In this document: positions 39,638 through 49,523 of the stretch, one piece after another
Numbering within the stretch: the stretch's first letter is position 1
Layout of the letters: each line of letters starts with the position of its first letter
Assembly (NCBI RefSeq): GCF_000521505.1
Contig: NZ_CP003915.1
Coordinates: forward strand, 1,178,001 to 1,242,000
DNA: 64,000 nucleotides
Reading direction: 5' to 3'
DNA from: Advenella mimigardefordensis DPN7
Lineage (GTDB): Bacteria > Pseudomonadota > Gammaproteobacteria > Burkholderiales > Burkholderiaceae_B
Made by a program: the position numbers and the translations under genes
Notes under the pieces: generated by a model
Seen by the model: the letters and a program-made list of their open reading frames with translations, nothing else
Told to the model about the DNA's origin: nothing
The model's database searches: none

Positions 39638-39662
39638 GGCTCCGATTCGTCGGGGCCTTTTT
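39638..39662 (+). terminator. Terminator behind the cargo unit
   Basis: GGCtCCGA-TTCG-TCGGgGCC is followed by TTTTT. Confidence 0.8.
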
Positions 39663-39753
39663 CGTTTCTGCTGTCTCCTCATGGCTATCACCTAGCCCTT
39701 AAAGCGCCCTTGTGTCTATCGATGCAGGGGCGTTTCTCTTTCTGGATGCCGAT

Positions 39754-40068
39754 ATGTACAAACATGCCAAGATCGTAATGACTTCGATCAACCAAGGGAA
39801 GGTGATTCTTGATGGTAAGGAAGTGGAAGGACTGACGGACTTTAATCTGGATTGCGGCGTTGACAAAATCCCGACGTTGAAGCTGACTGTAATGGTTGAG
39901 ACGGTTGATGTGGAGTTATCGGAAGTTGCGGTGAAGGTTAGGCAGGTCGATGTGACTACTCTCAATAACAATAATTCCCGTAATTGGGCGGTAGTTGATG
40001 ACGGCCTGCCGCGCTATCAATGTGGTGAGTTTACCGATAACGACGCAATGGACAATCAGGAGTCTTGA
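39754..40068 (+). CDS. Phage hypothetical protein
   Basis: 104 aa from the ATG at 39754; a GTG at 39712 is possible but adds an uncharacteristic leader. 'SINQGKVILDGKEVEGLTDF' followed by beta-strands resembles small proteins found before terminase genes. Function unknown. Confidence 0.6.
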   Translation: MYKHAKIVMTSINQGKVILDGKEVEGLTDFNLDCGVDKIPTLKLTVMVETVDVELSEVAVKVRQVDVTTLNNNNSRNWAVVDDGLPRYQCGEFTDNDAMDNQES

Positions 40069-40221
40069 ATGGCCCACGTCAAACTATCCATCCATGTCGC
40101 ATGGTGGGTAATGCCTTACCTGTACGGTGTGCGCATGATGTCTACTCTGACCGGGCAGGAGCCTGATATGGGCAAGGTAGCGTATTGGGTAGAGCGTGGT
40201 CTGTCCGTGAGGGTGAAGTAA
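40069..40221 (+). CDS. Small phage protein
   Basis: 50 aa: MAHVKLSIHVAWWVMPYLYG, then 'AYWVERGLSVRVK'. It starts right after the upstream stop and ends in TAATG with the next gene. Seen in many terminase-proximal regions; function unknown. Confidence 0.6.
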   Translation: MAHVKLSIHVAWWVMPYLYGVRMMSTLTGQEPDMGKVAYWVERGLSVRVK

Positions 40222-40439
40222 TGCCTTGCACCGGATGCGAACGCCGCCGACAAATAGCCAAACATTACGCACAGGTAGCATATGACAGAGCAAAGCAACT
40301 CTTCGCCAGAACAGCAGATCAGCCAGCTTATCGAAGCGCTGAACCGAAACACCGAAGCGCAGACGCAAGCACTGCAGGAACAGCGCCAGACTACGGCAGC
40401 GATCCTCACGTTGGCACAGCAGATAGCCGATCAGAATGA
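40221..40439 (+). CDS. Possible small Cys-rich protein
   Basis: 72 aa; 'MPCTGCERRRQIAKHYAQVA' resembles short phage proteins, but from 40282 it overlaps another good gene in a different frame. Either both are used or only the first third is conserved. Confidence 0.4.
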   Translation: MPCTGCERRRQIAKHYAQVAYDRAKQLFARTADQPAYRSAEPKHRSADASTAGTAPDYGSDPHVGTADSRSE

Positions 40440-40530
40440 GATCAACGGCGCACTGCTGGATGTGATTGCGGATGATGGGGAAGATGACGAGATTCCACAG
40501 ACGCTGACATTGAACCAGCGCCGACAGTAA
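40282..40530 (+). CDS. Small coiled-coil phage protein
   Basis: 82 aa: 'QISQLIEALNRNTEAQTQAL' coiled coil and an acidic end ('IADDGEDDEIPQ'). Its stop overlaps the HNH start. The pattern is common just before HNH-terminase clusters. Confidence 0.65.
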   Translation: MTEQSNSSPEQQISQLIEALNRNTEAQTQALQEQRQTTAAILTLAQQIADQNEINGALLDVIADDGEDDEIPQTLTLNQRRQ

Positions 40531-40916
40531 TGCCACAACGTCCACAGCGTCCATGCAGACACAAAGGATGCAACACCCTACACAGGAACAAGAACGGCCA
40601 CTGCGACGAGCACCAGACCGATACAGTAGGGTGGAGACGCACAGAGCCAGCCAAGGGCACGACAACACAACGAGGATACGGATATAGATGGCAGCAGCAG
40701 AGGGAACGAATCCTGAAGCGCGATGGTTATCTGTGCCAGGAATGCTATCGACACGGGAAGCTGACGCTTGCCAAGGAAGTGGACCACATCGTCAACAAGG
40801 CGATGGGTGGGACGGATGATGATGGGAATTTAGAATCAAAATGCATTCCCCACCATCGTGCGAAAACCCAGAGAGAAGCGGAAGAGGCGAGAAATCGCGC
40901 CAAACCGATCAAATGA
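40530..40916 (+). CDS. Packaging-associated HNH endonuclease
   Basis: 128 aa. N-terminal Cys/His ribbon ('CRHKGCNTLHRNKNGHCDEH') and HNH core 'LCQECYRHGKLTLAKEVDHI' plus 'NLESKCIPHHRAK'. HNH proteins next to terminase in HK97-type phages assist DNA cleavage by the terminase. Confidence 0.9.
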   Translation: MPQRPQRPCRHKGCNTLHRNKNGHCDEHQTDTVGWRRTEPAKGTTTQRGYGYRWQQQRERILKRDGYLCQECYRHGKLTLAKEVDHIVNKAMGGTDDDGNLESKCIPHHRAKTQREAEEARNRAKPIK

Positions 40917-41008
40917 GAGCGATTCTCATATAGGGGTAGGGGGATCGAAACCGAGGGGCAAAAGCTTCCTGACGGCAACCCCCAAGTGAAAAAATATGTG
41001 CGCGAATT

Positions 41009-41569
41009 ATGAAATTTAGCCAGATAGCCGATGAGTCAAAGGAAGTCTGGGAAGATATTCCAGGCTACGAAGGGATTTATCAGGTCAGCAATATGGGTAA
41101 AGTCCTCAGTTTAGGGCGATATGCCTACGCGGAATACAAAGGTACGCCATACAGACAGTTCCGCCCAGCCCGTCTTATGAAGACGCATTCGGGGAACGGT
41201 TACTTATACGTGAGCTTGGAAAAAGGCGGGGTAAAAGTAAGGAAGGGCGTTCACCAGTTGGTGCTGATGGCTTTTGTCGGGCTGTGCCCCGAAGGGATGG
41301 AGGTTTGCCATAACGATGGAGTTAGGGCAAACAACAATCTAACGAATCTCAGATACGGAAGTCGTCAAGATAATGCGGACGATCGTATAAAGCATGGTAA
41401 TTCCAGACCTGGGTCAGAGTGTCATTTATCCAAATTGACAGAGAACGACGTGCGCAAAATACTGTCCTGCGAGAATTGGGATCAAGCGCGCGCTTTAGCC
41501 AAGGTTTTGAGAGTGACAAGAGATAATGTGCGCGCCATCTGGCTGCGCCAAACTTGGAAACATATTTAA
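41009..41569 (+). CDS. NUMOD4/HNH free-standing homing endonuclease
   Basis: 186 aa. 'WEDIPGYEGIYQVSNMGKVL' is the NUMOD4 module. 'HQLVLMAFVGLCPEGMEVCH' with 'NDGVRANNNLTNLRYGSRQD' is the HNH part, and a C-terminal helix-turn-helix ends in 'WKHI'. It is wedged between the HNH gene and the small terminase gene, as mobile endonucleases often are. Confidence 0.9.
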   Translation: MKFSQIADESKEVWEDIPGYEGIYQVSNMGKVLSLGRYAYAEYKGTPYRQFRPARLMKTHSGNGYLYVSLEKGGVKVRKGVHQLVLMAFVGLCPEGMEVCHNDGVRANNNLTNLRYGSRQDNADDRIKHGNSRPGSECHLSKLTENDVRKILSCENWDQARALAKVLRVTRDNVRAIWLRQTWKHI

Positions 41570-41581
41570 CGGAGATTATCC

Positions 41582-42064
41582 ATGCCAGGAGTCGCAGGAC
41601 GCTCCGGGCGCAGGCCTAAGCCGGTTGCGAAAAAGCAGCTTGCAGGTAATCCCGGAAAGAGAAAACTGAATACCGAAGAACCCGATTTTGGATTGGTGCG
41701 GTCAATCGATTGCCCGATCTGGATGGGGGAGTTTGGGCGCGAGATGTGGGACACGGTGTGCCCGCTGCTGTGTCGAGAACGGGTGCTGGAAGCGACGGAT
41801 GTGCAGAACCTTGAGGTGTACTGCAATGCGTACGATCAGTTCCGGATGGCTCAGGCAGACGTGCAGAAACACGGCGTTACGGTCTTGGGGGCGTCGGGTA
41901 GTCCAGTAAAGAATCCTGCTTTGACTGCGATCAAAGAGGCGACTGGCACAATGTCGACGTTTGGCGGGATGCTTGGATTAGACCCGGCCAGCCGGCAACG
42001 GTTGCGTGGTCCTACAGACCCCAACAATAACGACAATCCCTTTGCGGCATTGCTCAATGGCTAA
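41582..42064 (+). CDS. Terminase small subunit, P27 family
   Basis: 160 aa. Basic start '[20 protein letters not shown]' and '[13 protein letters not shown]', then '[20 protein letters not shown]' and '[15 protein letters not shown]' typify the P27 family. It recognises the packaging site. It overlaps TerL by 8 nt. Confidence 0.9.
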   Translation: MPGVAGRSGRRPKPVAKKQLAGNPGKRKLNTEEPDFGLVRSIDCPIWMGEFGREMWDTVCPLLCRERVLEATDVQNLEVYCNAYDQFRMAQADVQKHGVTVLGASGSPVKNPALTAIKEATGTMSTFGGMLGLDPASRQRLRGPTDPNNNDNPFAALLNG

Positions 42065-43775
42065 GCACCCAGCCGTCGAACAGGCGCATAAGTTCGCTCG
42101 CGATGTTCTGGCCGGTAAGATTCCGGCTTGCAGGTATGTTGCCCTGGCATGTCAGCGTCATTTCGATGACCTGGACAAATCCAAAGATCCAGAATATCTG
42201 TACTGGTTCGATGAGAAAGAGGCGCAGCGCCGTATAGCTTTGATGGAGCTGTTGCCATTTGTCAAAGGCGAGTGGGGGTTCAAGCGGCAACTGGTGACAT
42301 TGGAGCCATGGCAGAAGTTCGGCATTGCCTGCACCTTTGGGTGGAAGCGCAGATCGGACAATATGCGCCGGTTTCGCGAGAGCTATTGGGAAGTTAACCG
42401 AAAGAATGGGAAAAGTGTGATCGCCGCGGCGGTCGGGATTGTGATGTTCTGCGCTGATGGCGAGTATGGGGCGGAGGTTTATTCTGGCGCCACAACTGAA
42501 AAGCAAGCGTGGGAGGTATTCCGCCCGGCCAAGAGCATGATCAAGCGTACGCCGCTGCTAATGGATGCGGCCGGAATCGAGGTCAATGCCTCGAACATGA
42601 ACCGCCCCAGCGATGGCAGCCGTTTTGAGCCGATCATTGGGAATCCCGGCGATGGAGCCAGCCCGTCATGCTCAATTGTGGACGAGTACCACGAACACGA
42701 TAGTGATGATCTCTATACGACCATGCTTACGGGTATGGGGGCGCGGAAACAGCCACTGATGTTCATCATCACGACCGCAGGCGCGAATATTGAAGGGCCG
42801 TGTTACGACAAACGGCGAGAAGTGGTGGAGATGCTGGAAGGTACTGTCCCGAATGACGAGTTATTTGGCTGGATCTGGACGATCGACGAGAGCGACGACT
42901 GGCGAGACCCAGCAGTTCTTGCGAAGGCAAACCCGAATTTGGGCGTATCTGTGTACGAGAACTATCTTATCAGTCAGCAGCAAAGAGCCATCAAACAGGC
43001 GCGGTTTACGAACACGTTCAAAACCAAACATCTTGGAGTGTGGGTAACCGCGAAATCGGGATTCTTTAATGTGTCCGATTGGGAGTCGTTGAAAGACACG
43101 ACCCTGACGCTGGAGCAATTCGATAGTCAGCCTTGTGTGCTGGGTTTTGACTTGGCGCGCAAACTGGATATGAACAGCATGGCGCGCCTGTTCTGGCGGG
43201 ATATTGACGGGAAGAGACATTACTACAGTGTGGCGCCTAAGTTCTGGGTGCCAGAAGATACGATTTTTGATAACGAAAATCAGCGAATGGCTGAACGGTT
43301 CCAGAAATGGGTAAATACCGGGCATTTGACGCCGACTGATGGCGCGGAAGTGGATTACCGGGACATCCTTGAGGAAGCCAAAGAAGCGAACCGGTTGAAT
43401 CCAGTTCAGGTTTCCCCGATTGACCCACACGGCGCGACGAACTTGTCGCATCAATTGGATGATGAGGGCCTGGCGCCAGTCACCATTACACAGAATTACA
43501 CGAATTTATCCGACCCGATGAAGGAGCTGGAGGCGGCTATTGCCTCTGGCCGGTTCCATCACGACGGAAATCCGATCATGACCTGGTGTATTGGGAATGT
43601 GATCGGTAAGTTTCTGCCGGGAAACGACGATGTTGTGCGTCCGATCAAGCAGGGCAATGACAACAAGATTGACGGAGCCGTGGCATTAATTATGGCTGTT
43701 GGCCAAATTATGACCGCGCAAGAAGACGATAACGAATCATTTATGGAAGCGATTCGAAACCCGCTACATAGATAA
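42057..43775 (+). CDS. Terminase large subunit
   Basis: 572 aa from the ATG at 42057. The ATPase shows '[20 protein letters not shown]' (Walker A variant) and '[20 protein letters not shown]' (Walker B with Glu). The C-terminal nuclease holds '[13 protein letters not shown]' and '[13 protein letters not shown]'. It cuts and pumps phage DNA into proheads. Confidence 0.95.
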   Translation: MAKHPAVEQAHKFARDVLAGKIPACRYVALACQRHFDDLDKSKDPEYLYWFDEKEAQRRIALMELLPFVKGEWGFKRQLVTLEPWQKFGIACTFGWKRRSDNMRRFRESYWEVNRKNGKSVIAAAVGIVMFCADGEYGAEVYSGATTEKQAWEVFRPAKSMIKRTPLLMDAAGIEVNASNMNRPSDGSRFEPIIGNPGDGASPSCSIVDEYHEHDSDDLYTTMLTGMGARKQPLMFIITTAGANIEGPCYDKRREVVEMLEGTVPNDELFGWIWTIDESDDWRDPAVLAKANPNLGVSVYENYLISQQQRAIKQARFTNTFKTKHLGVWVTAKSGFFNVSDWESLKDTTLTLEQFDSQPCVLGFDLARKLDMNSMARLFWRDIDGKRHYYSVAPKFWVPEDTIFDNENQRMAERFQKWVNTGHLTPTDGAEVDYRDILEEAKEANRLNPVQVSPIDPHGATNLSHQLDDEGLAPVTITQNYTNLSDPMKELEAAIASGRFHHDGNPIMTWCIGNVIGKFLPGNDDVVRPIKQGNDNKIDGAVALIMAVGQIMTAQEDDNESFMEAIRNPLHR

Positions 43776-43786
43776 CTGGACGAACA

Positions 43787-43951
43787 ATGCAAATTGCACT
43801 TTACACCTTCATGCTGACGGCGTTGGCAGGCCTTGCCTCGCTTGTCGCTGGCGTGTATGTCCTTGCTGGCACAGGGTGGGCGCTGTGCGCCGCCGGCGCA
43901 TCCTTGCTGATCGTTTCAACATTCATTCGGAAGGGGCTGACCAGTGGCTAA
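43787..43951 (+). CDS. Small two-helix membrane protein between TerL and portal
   Basis: 54 aa: 'MLTALAGLASLVAGVYVLAG' and 'ALCAAGASLLIVSTFI' are two hydrophobic helices. Its end overlaps the portal GTG. A small membrane gene at this spot is usual in HK97-like prophages; function unknown. Confidence 0.7.
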   Translation: MQIALYTFMLTALAGLASLVAGVYVLAGTGWALCAAGASLLIVSTFIRKGLTSG

Positions 43952-45233
43952 GGGCTTTCTGAATGTAGTGGCGCAGGCCGCCCAAAGCGAATCGATCTGG
44001 TACAAATCGCCGATTCGACTGACTGATGGCGCCTTCTGGAGCTCATTCTTCGGCAACTTGTCCAGCAGCGGGAAGTCGGTAACGACTGATTCCGCTATGC
44101 GGCTGTCTACCGTCTGGGCATGCGTTCGCTTGATTAGTAATTCTGTAGCTGGCCTACCGTACTCTCTGTACCGCCGCCAAAGCGATGGCGGGCGCGTGAG
44201 CGCTCGGGACTTCAGTCTTTATGATGTGATCCACACCAGCCCGAACGACGATATGACGGCATTTCAGTTCTGGCAAGCGATTGTTGCGTCGATGTTGTTG
44301 TGGGGGAATGCGTACGCAAAGATTCACCGCCGTGGTGATGGCACGGTCATTGGCCTGGAATTCATTTTGCCGCGTCAGATGACAGTCGAGTGTGGCGAGG
44401 ACGGCAACATCAAGTACTGGTACAAGCCTAAGACTGGTGCCCGCCAACGAATTCAGAACAAAGACATGCTGCACATCCCGGCGTTCGCGCTTGATGGGCG
44501 GGTGGGCCTTTCAGCTATCAGGTACGGGGTTGATGTGATGGGCGCCGCCATGTCTGCTGATGAGGCAGCAAACTCCACATTCAAAAACGGCTTGATGCCG
44601 GCGGTTGCATTTAAGGTTGATCGCATCCTGCAAAAGCACCAGCGCGAAGAGTTTCGGGCTTACACGAAGGAGTTGCAGGGCAGCGTTAACGCAGGCCAGC
44701 CGCCGATTCTGGAGCAAGGCGTCAGTACTGAATCTATCGGAATTAACCCGGTCGATGCACAGTTGCTGGAGTCTCGGTCGTACAGCGTTGAGGAAATTGC
44801 CCGGTGGTTCGGCGTTCCTCCCTGGATGATTGGGCATACCGACAAAGGTAGCAACTGGGGAACTGGTCTCGAACAGCAGATGATCTCGTTCTTGACTTTC
44901 GTGATTTCGCCCATCACCTCGCAAATTCAGCAATGCGTTAACAAGCGGCTTCTGACTCCCGTGCAGCGAGTCACGCTCTACAGCGAATTCAATCTTGAGG
45001 GGCTGCTGAGAGCCGACTCCGCAACCCGGGCAGAGCTGTACAGCAAGATGGCTCAGAACGGTATCTGGACGCGGGATGATTGCCGCGAGAAGGAAAATCT
45101 CCCGCGCATGGGCGGTAATGCGGCTGTCCTGACCGTACAAAGCAATCTTGTTCCGATAGACAAATTGGGCGAATCCACGGAGAGCCAGACGGTACGTGCG
45201 GCCCTCACAAACTGGCTTGAAAAAGGCGAATGA
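43944..45233 (+). CDS. HK97-type portal protein
   Basis: 429 aa with a GTG start. 'STVWACVRLISNSVAGLPYS', 'LLWGNAYAKIHRRGDGTVIG' and 'VEEIARWFGVPPWMIG' are the family landmarks. It forms the dodecameric DNA gate at the prohead vertex and overlaps the protease gene by ATGA. Confidence 0.95.
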   Translation: MAKGFLNVVAQAAQSESIWYKSPIRLTDGAFWSSFFGNLSSSGKSVTTDSAMRLSTVWACVRLISNSVAGLPYSLYRRQSDGGRVSARDFSLYDVIHTSPNDDMTAFQFWQAIVASMLLWGNAYAKIHRRGDGTVIGLEFILPRQMTVECGEDGNIKYWYKPKTGARQRIQNKDMLHIPAFALDGRVGLSAIRYGVDVMGAAMSADEAANSTFKNGLMPAVAFKVDRILQKHQREEFRAYTKELQGSVNAGQPPILEQGVSTESIGINPVDAQLLESRSYSVEEIARWFGVPPWMIGHTDKGSNWGTGLEQQMISFLTFVISPITSQIQQCVNKRLLTPVQRVTLYSEFNLEGLLRADSATRAELYSKMAQNGIWTRDDCREKENLPRMGGNAAVLTVQSNLVPIDKLGESTESQTVRAALTNWLEKGE

Positions 45234-46096
45234 CTATGAATATTCAAAACTTGAGCTCGCGTGCCTGGCACTGTGAGTTGGCCCCGCGCGCGCTGGATAA
45301 GTGGAATCCCGCCATCCGTGCTGCGGTCGAAAGCACAGAAAATACGATCACAATCTACGGCGTTATCGGTGAGAACTGGTATGGCGATGGCGTGACGGTC
45401 CAGCGGATCGACGCTGCATTGCGCTCGATTGGTGATAACCCGGTCACTGTGTACATCAATTCCCCTGGTGGTGACATGTTCGAAGGCATCGCCATCTACA
45501 ACCGGTTGCGAGAGCATACCAAAACCGTCACAACCAAGGTTGTCGGACTGGCCGCCAGCGCTGCCTCCGTGATCTTCATGGCGGGCGCCGAGCGACATAT
45601 CGCATCGTCCGGCTTTCTGATGATTCACAACTGCTGGACGATTTTGGCTGGGAATCGTCATTATCTGCGCCGCGCAGCGGACGACATGGAAGAGTTCGAC
45701 GCCGCCATGACTGATCTGTACTCCGAACGTTCGGGTGTTGACGGCACCGATGTTGCTGAAATGATGGACGACGAGACATTTATTCGCGGCAAGCGCTGCG
45801 TTGAGTTGGGCTTTGCCACAGATACGCTTGCGTCAGACGAAGTAACCGAAAAATCAGACGAAACGACCGCTAGCGCCAATGCCTTAAAGCGGATGGATGC
45901 CTGCCTTGCAAAAGCCGGTATGCCGCGTTCGGAGCGACGGAAACTCTATTCAGATATCAAGTCCAGCACGCAAAACGCTGTTGGCGGGGATAAGCAAGAC
46001 GCTATCCCGACGGACATGCCAGAGGCTGTCCATGTGACGGCAAAGGAAACCGCCGCCATTGCCGCATCTCTGAAGGGGATATTCCCGATTCAGTGA
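45230..46096 (+). CDS. ClpP-like prohead protease
   Basis: 288 aa. A ClpP-fold protease: 'VYINSPGGDMFEGIAIYNRL', nucleophile Ser in 'VGLAASAASVIFMAGA' and catalytic His in 'GFLMIHNCW'. The C-terminal part may act as scaffold. It cleaves capsid delta domains during head maturation. The first group II intron follows its terminator. Confidence 0.93.
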   Translation: MTMNIQNLSSRAWHCELAPRALDKWNPAIRAAVESTENTITIYGVIGENWYGDGVTVQRIDAALRSIGDNPVTVYINSPGGDMFEGIAIYNRLREHTKTVTTKVVGLAASAASVIFMAGAERHIASSGFLMIHNCWTILAGNRHYLRRAADDMEEFDAAMTDLYSERSGVDGTDVAEMMDDETFIRGKRCVELGFATDTLASDEVTEKSDETTASANALKRMDACLAKAGMPRSERRKLYSDIKSSTQNAVGGDKQDAIPTDMPEAVHVTAKETAAIAASLKGIFPIQ

Positions 46097-46115
46097 TCCG
46101 GTTCAGCACTGTCAG

Positions 46116-46139
46116 GCCGCCTATTCGGGCGGCTTTTTT
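46116..46139 (+). terminator. Terminator behind the protease gene, intron target 1
   Basis: GCCGCC-TATTCG-GGCGGC is followed by TTTTTT and ATG, and the intron starts at 46143. Confidence 0.85.
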
Positions 46140-46142
46140 ATG

Positions 46143-48004
46143 GTACGCCCAGCATGGGCGTACTCCTGCGGGTGCGAGTCCCGCCGCGAGTTGGTCACAA
46201 CGAGCGAAGTGAAGCGCAACTGCGTGAGGGTGACCGAGCGTGGGAAGGAAGCGTGAAGCGTAAATCGCGAGCCGATGGACAAGAACTGCATAGAAGGCGC
46301 TGCCAAGCAGGGCGAGCGGGCCATAAACCGCAAAGCTCTCGTGACCAAGGCGAAGTGGCGTAGATGCAGCGGTTGTGCGATGAAGGAGTGCGTTCTTATC
46401 TGGGGAAGCCTCGCCTTGATCCTGAAAGGGTAACGGTGTCGAACCGGAGCGAGGACTCAGCAGAGGTCATAGTAGTCGTGGTAGCCGAATCGGGGAGGTT
46501 CGGAGTCGAAGCGACGAAGGACCGAACGAGAAGGAGTATTACTCGACATGTCGATACAACTTGTAGTGCCTCAGATGACTGCCCCAGCGGAGCGGACGGG
46601 TGTAGTTGGCGGTGAAGCCGCCGGTGATCCTGTCAGCGAGGAAACAAGGAGTCCGCGATATGGCAATGAGGATACGGGGTCAGCGCTGCTGCAAGCGGCG
46701 CTGACAAGAGAGAACCTGCAAGCCGCGTTCAAGCGGGTGCGAGCCAATAAAGGAGCAGCCGGGGTGGATGGTCTGGACATTGATCAGACTGCCCACCACC
46801 TGGTGAGCGCCTGGCCTGCCATCCGGGAGGCGTTGCTGACAGGTAAGTACCGGCCCAGCCCGGTACGACGGGTAATGATACCCAAGCCTGACGGTAGCCA
46901 GCGCGAGCTGGGTATTCCGACGGTAACGGATCGCCTGATCCAGCAAGCACTACTGCAAGTGCTGCAACCCATCCTTGACCCCACCTTCAGCGAACACAGC
47001 TACGGCTTCAGACCGGGCAGGCGGGCGCATGATGCGGTGCTTGCCGCTCAGTCGTATGTGCAGTCCGGCCGCCGTATCGTGGTGGACGTGGATCTGGAGA
47101 AGTTCTTCGACCGGGTCAACCACGACATCCTGATTAATCGCTTACAGAAACGCATTGCTGATGCCGGCGTGATCCGGCTGATCCGTGCGTATCTGAATAG
47201 CGGCATTATGGATAGCGGTGTGGTGATCGAGCGGCACGAGGGCACGCCGCAAGGCGGACCGCTCTCGCCGTTGCTGGCCAACGTGATGCTCGATGAGGTG
47301 GACAAGGAGCTGGAACGCAGGGGTCATTGCTTCGTTCGCTACGCTGACGATTGCAACGTCTACGTTCGCAGTCGCCGTGCCGGTGAACGGGTAATGAACC
47401 TGCTGCGACAGTTATACGCTAGACTACGCCTGAAGGTCAATGAAACCAAAAGCGCGGTTGCCAGTGTATTTACGGGTCGCAAATTCCTGGGTTACAGCTT
47501 CTGGATGGCCCCCAAGGGCGTGGTCAAGCGCCGAGTGGCGACCAAGGCCGTGATGGCGTTCAAGCAACGCGTGCGACAATTGACGCGCCGCTTGGGCGGA
47601 CGCAGTATGCAGGATGTGGTGGACAGGTTGCGTGCCTACATGCTGGGTTGGAAGGGCTACTTCCGGCTGGCGCAATCCCAAAAACTCTGGCAAACACTGG
47701 AGGAATGGATACGTCACCGGTTACGGGCAATCCAGCTCAAACAGTGGAAACGCGGTAAAACGATGTTCCGTGAGCTACGCACTCTAGGTGCTAGTGTGAC
47801 AGTAGCACACCGCGTGGCGGCCAACAGCCGTCGCTGGTGGCGCAACAGTGGCAAGCTGCTCAATAGTGTGCTGACGATCGCGTGGTTCGATAACCTGGGT
47901 CTGCCTCGTCTCTCATGACCTCAACTTCTCGAACCGCCCGGTGCGGACCCGCATGCCGGGTGGTGTGGCAGGGGTGCAGTCTGATGACTGCCCCCTATGC
48001 CGAT
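46143..48004 (+). mobile_element. Group II intron, copy 1 (1862 bp)
   Basis: The 5' end GTACGCCC fits the GUGYG-type start. The 3' part has domain V-like 'CCGCCCGGTGCGGACC' folding with 'GCCGGGTGGTG' (about 47931-47970), then a domain VI hairpin with the branch-point bulge CTA and the end CCGAT. The element lies directly downstream of a terminator stem and T-run, the habit of bacterial class C introns. The ends are inferred from comparison with the identical copy at 52946-54807. It sits between the protease and capsid genes without breaking either. Confidence 0.92.
46548..47918 (+). CDS. ltrA: Group II intron reverse transcriptase/maturase
   Basis: 456 aa. RT blocks: 'SYGFRPGRRAHDAV' (about 151-164), 'VDLEKFFDRVNHDIL', 'GTPQGGPLSPLLAN' (232-245) and catalytic YADD at 265-268. 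The maturase X domain follows ('YMLGWKGYFRLAQSQKLWQT'). There is no C-terminal HNH endonuclease domain, as expected for class C introns, which retrohome into terminators and ssDNA. Confidence 0.95.
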   Translation: MSIQLVVPQMTAPAERTGVVGGEAAGDPVSEETRSPRYGNEDTGSALLQAALTRENLQAAFKRVRANKGAAGVDGLDIDQTAHHLVSAWPAIREALLTGKYRPSPVRRVMIPKPDGSQRELGIPTVTDRLIQQALLQVLQPILDPTFSEHSYGFRPGRRAHDAVLAAQSYVQSGRRIVVDVDLEKFFDRVNHDILINRLQKRIADAGVIRLIRAYLNSGIMDSGVVIERHEGTPQGGPLSPLLANVMLDEVDKELERRGHCFVRYADDCNVYVRSRRAGERVMNLLRQLYARLRLKVNETKSAVASVFTGRKFLGYSFWMAPKGVVKRRVATKAVMAFKQRVRQLTRRLGGRSMQDVVDRLRAYMLGWKGYFRLAQSQKLWQTLEEWIRHRLRAIQLKQWKRGKTMFRELRTLGASVTVAHRVAANSRRWWRNSGKLLNSVLTIAWFDNLGLPRLS

Positions 48005-48030
48005 TCCGTTAATTTTATGGAGTCATTACC

Positions 48031-49221
48031 ATGACCGATTTTAAAGCTCTGGAAGAAACCCAGAAACAAACGCAAGCCGACCTGAAACAGGTTGGTGATT
48101 CCCTGAAACAATACGCTGAACAGACCCAGAAGGAAATCAAAGCCTCTGGTGAAATGGCTGCCGAAACTCGTGCAAAAGTGGACGAAGCACTGTCCAAGCA
48201 GGGTGAACTGCAAGCGCAAATGCTGGAGGTCGAGCAAAAGCTGATGAATGCAGGCAAGCGCGAAGAACGGGAAGAAATCCTTTCCGCTGGCCGGCTGGTT
48301 GCCGATAGCTTGACCGAACAGGGAGTAAGCGCAAGCTTTCGCGGCTCGCGTTCTGTGACGCTGCCACGCTCTGCCATTACCTCTGTCGATACATCTGGCG
48401 GTTCTCTTGTCGGTTCTGATCGCCGTCCGGGTGTGGTAATGCCCGGCCTGCGTCGTATGACCATCCGCGATCTGCTGGCGCCAGGGAGCACCACAAGCAA
48501 TAACGTGGAATACGTCCGTGAGACCGGGTTTACAAATAATGCCCGGCCTGTGTCCGAAGGTCAGCCAAAGCCATACTCTGATCTGACTTTTGAACTGGAA
48601 AATGCGCCAGTCCGTACGATCGCCCATCTGTTCAAAGCGTCTCGCCAGATTCTGGACGACGCCGCGGCACTGGCAAGCTATATCGATGCGCGCGCTCGAT
48701 ATGGCCTGACGATGGCTGAAGAAGCGCAGTTCCTGTTCGGCAACGGTACTGGCGCCAATGTGTTCGGCATTGTTCCTCAGGCATCGGCATATGCTGCCGC
48801 CTCCGGTATTACTGTGGCGAACTCGCAGCGCATTGACACAATCCGTCTCGCGCTGTTGCAAGCGGAACTGGCTGAGTTCCCCGCCTCTGGTATTGTCCTG
48901 AATCCTATTGATTGGGCCGCCATCGAGCTGACCAAAGATCAGGAAGGCCGTTACATCATCGGCCAACCACAGAGCGGCACAGAGAAAACGCTGTGGAATC
49001 GTCCAGTTGTCGATACGCAGGCCATGACGCAGGACGACTTCCTGGTCGGCGCTTTCTCTCTGGGGGCTCAGATCTTCGATCGTATGGACGCCGAGGTTTT
49101 GGTATCCACAGAGAATGACAAAGACTTCGAGAACAACATGGTTACGATCCGCGCTGAAGAGCGCCTGGCTCTGGCTGTGTACCGTCCTGAAGCCTTCGTT
49201 ACTGGCTCGTTCGGCGAGTAA
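48031..49221 (+). CDS. Major capsid protein, HK97 gp5 type
   Basis: 396 aa. The N-terminal coiled-coil delta domain (about 1-90, Lys/Gln/Glu-rich) acts as scaffold and is cut by the protease. The HK97 fold follows: 'LRRMTIRDLLAPGSTTSNNV', 'AHLFKASRQILDDAAALASY' and 'LFGNGTGANVFGI'. Its ATG lies 26 bp after the intron end, so its ribosome binding site (GGAG) is downstream of the intron. Confidence 0.95.
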   Translation: MTDFKALEETQKQTQADLKQVGDSLKQYAEQTQKEIKASGEMAAETRAKVDEALSKQGELQAQMLEVEQKLMNAGKREEREEILSAGRLVADSLTEQGVSASFRGSRSVTLPRSAITSVDTSGGSLVGSDRRPGVVMPGLRRMTIRDLLAPGSTTSNNVEYVRETGFTNNARPVSEGQPKPYSDLTFELENAPVRTIAHLFKASRQILDDAAALASYIDARARYGLTMAEEAQFLFGNGTGANVFGIVPQASAYAAASGITVANSQRIDTIRLALLQAELAEFPASGIVLNPIDWAAIELTKDQEGRYIIGQPQSGTEKTLWNRPVVDTQAMTQDDFLVGAFSLGAQIFDRMDAEVLVSTENDKDFENNMVTIRAEERLALAVYRPEAFVTGSFGE

Positions 49222-49265
49222 TCACCATGGCCGGGGGTTCGCCTCCGGCCAGCATGGAGCGACAA

Positions 49266-49523
49266 ATGAGCTATGTATCATCACGGGTCTTGCGCAGTTT
49301 CCTACATGAGGGCCAGGTTGTCCGTCGCGGCCAATCGGTTGATCTGCGGCAGGCGCAATTTACCCAATTGGCATCGCGTGGTCTGGTGAGTGAATTTCAA
49401 GACCCCAGCAAGGCCGCTGGGAAACCGCAGTCTGCATCGCCAGCGGCCCAAGCCTCACAGAACAAGACTGCGAAACAGTCCGACAGTGGCGGACCCAAAC
49501 GGGCGCCGAAGATCGAAAAGTAA
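49266..49523 (+). CDS. Small head protein with low-complexity tail
   Basis: 85 aa from the ATG at 49266 (GGAG 6 nt before). 'SSRVLRSFLHEGQVVRRGQS' is a small beta domain seen after capsid genes. The tail is Lys/Ser/Gln-rich and its DNA is shared in another frame with the next gene. Confidence 0.7.
   Translation: MSYVSSRVLRSFLHEGQVVRRGQSVDLRQAQFTQLASRGLVSEFQDPSKAAGKPQSASPAAQASQNKTAKQSDSGGPKRAPKIEK

Noticed and set aside
41009..41569. Intron-encoded endonuclease
   Set aside because: The gene stands between two complete genes with no intron-like flanks, so it is free-standing.
46154..46615. Two short frames in the 5' part of the intron (and at 52957-53418)
   Set aside because: This part is the structured intron RNA (domains I-III); the frames repeat exactly because the intron does.
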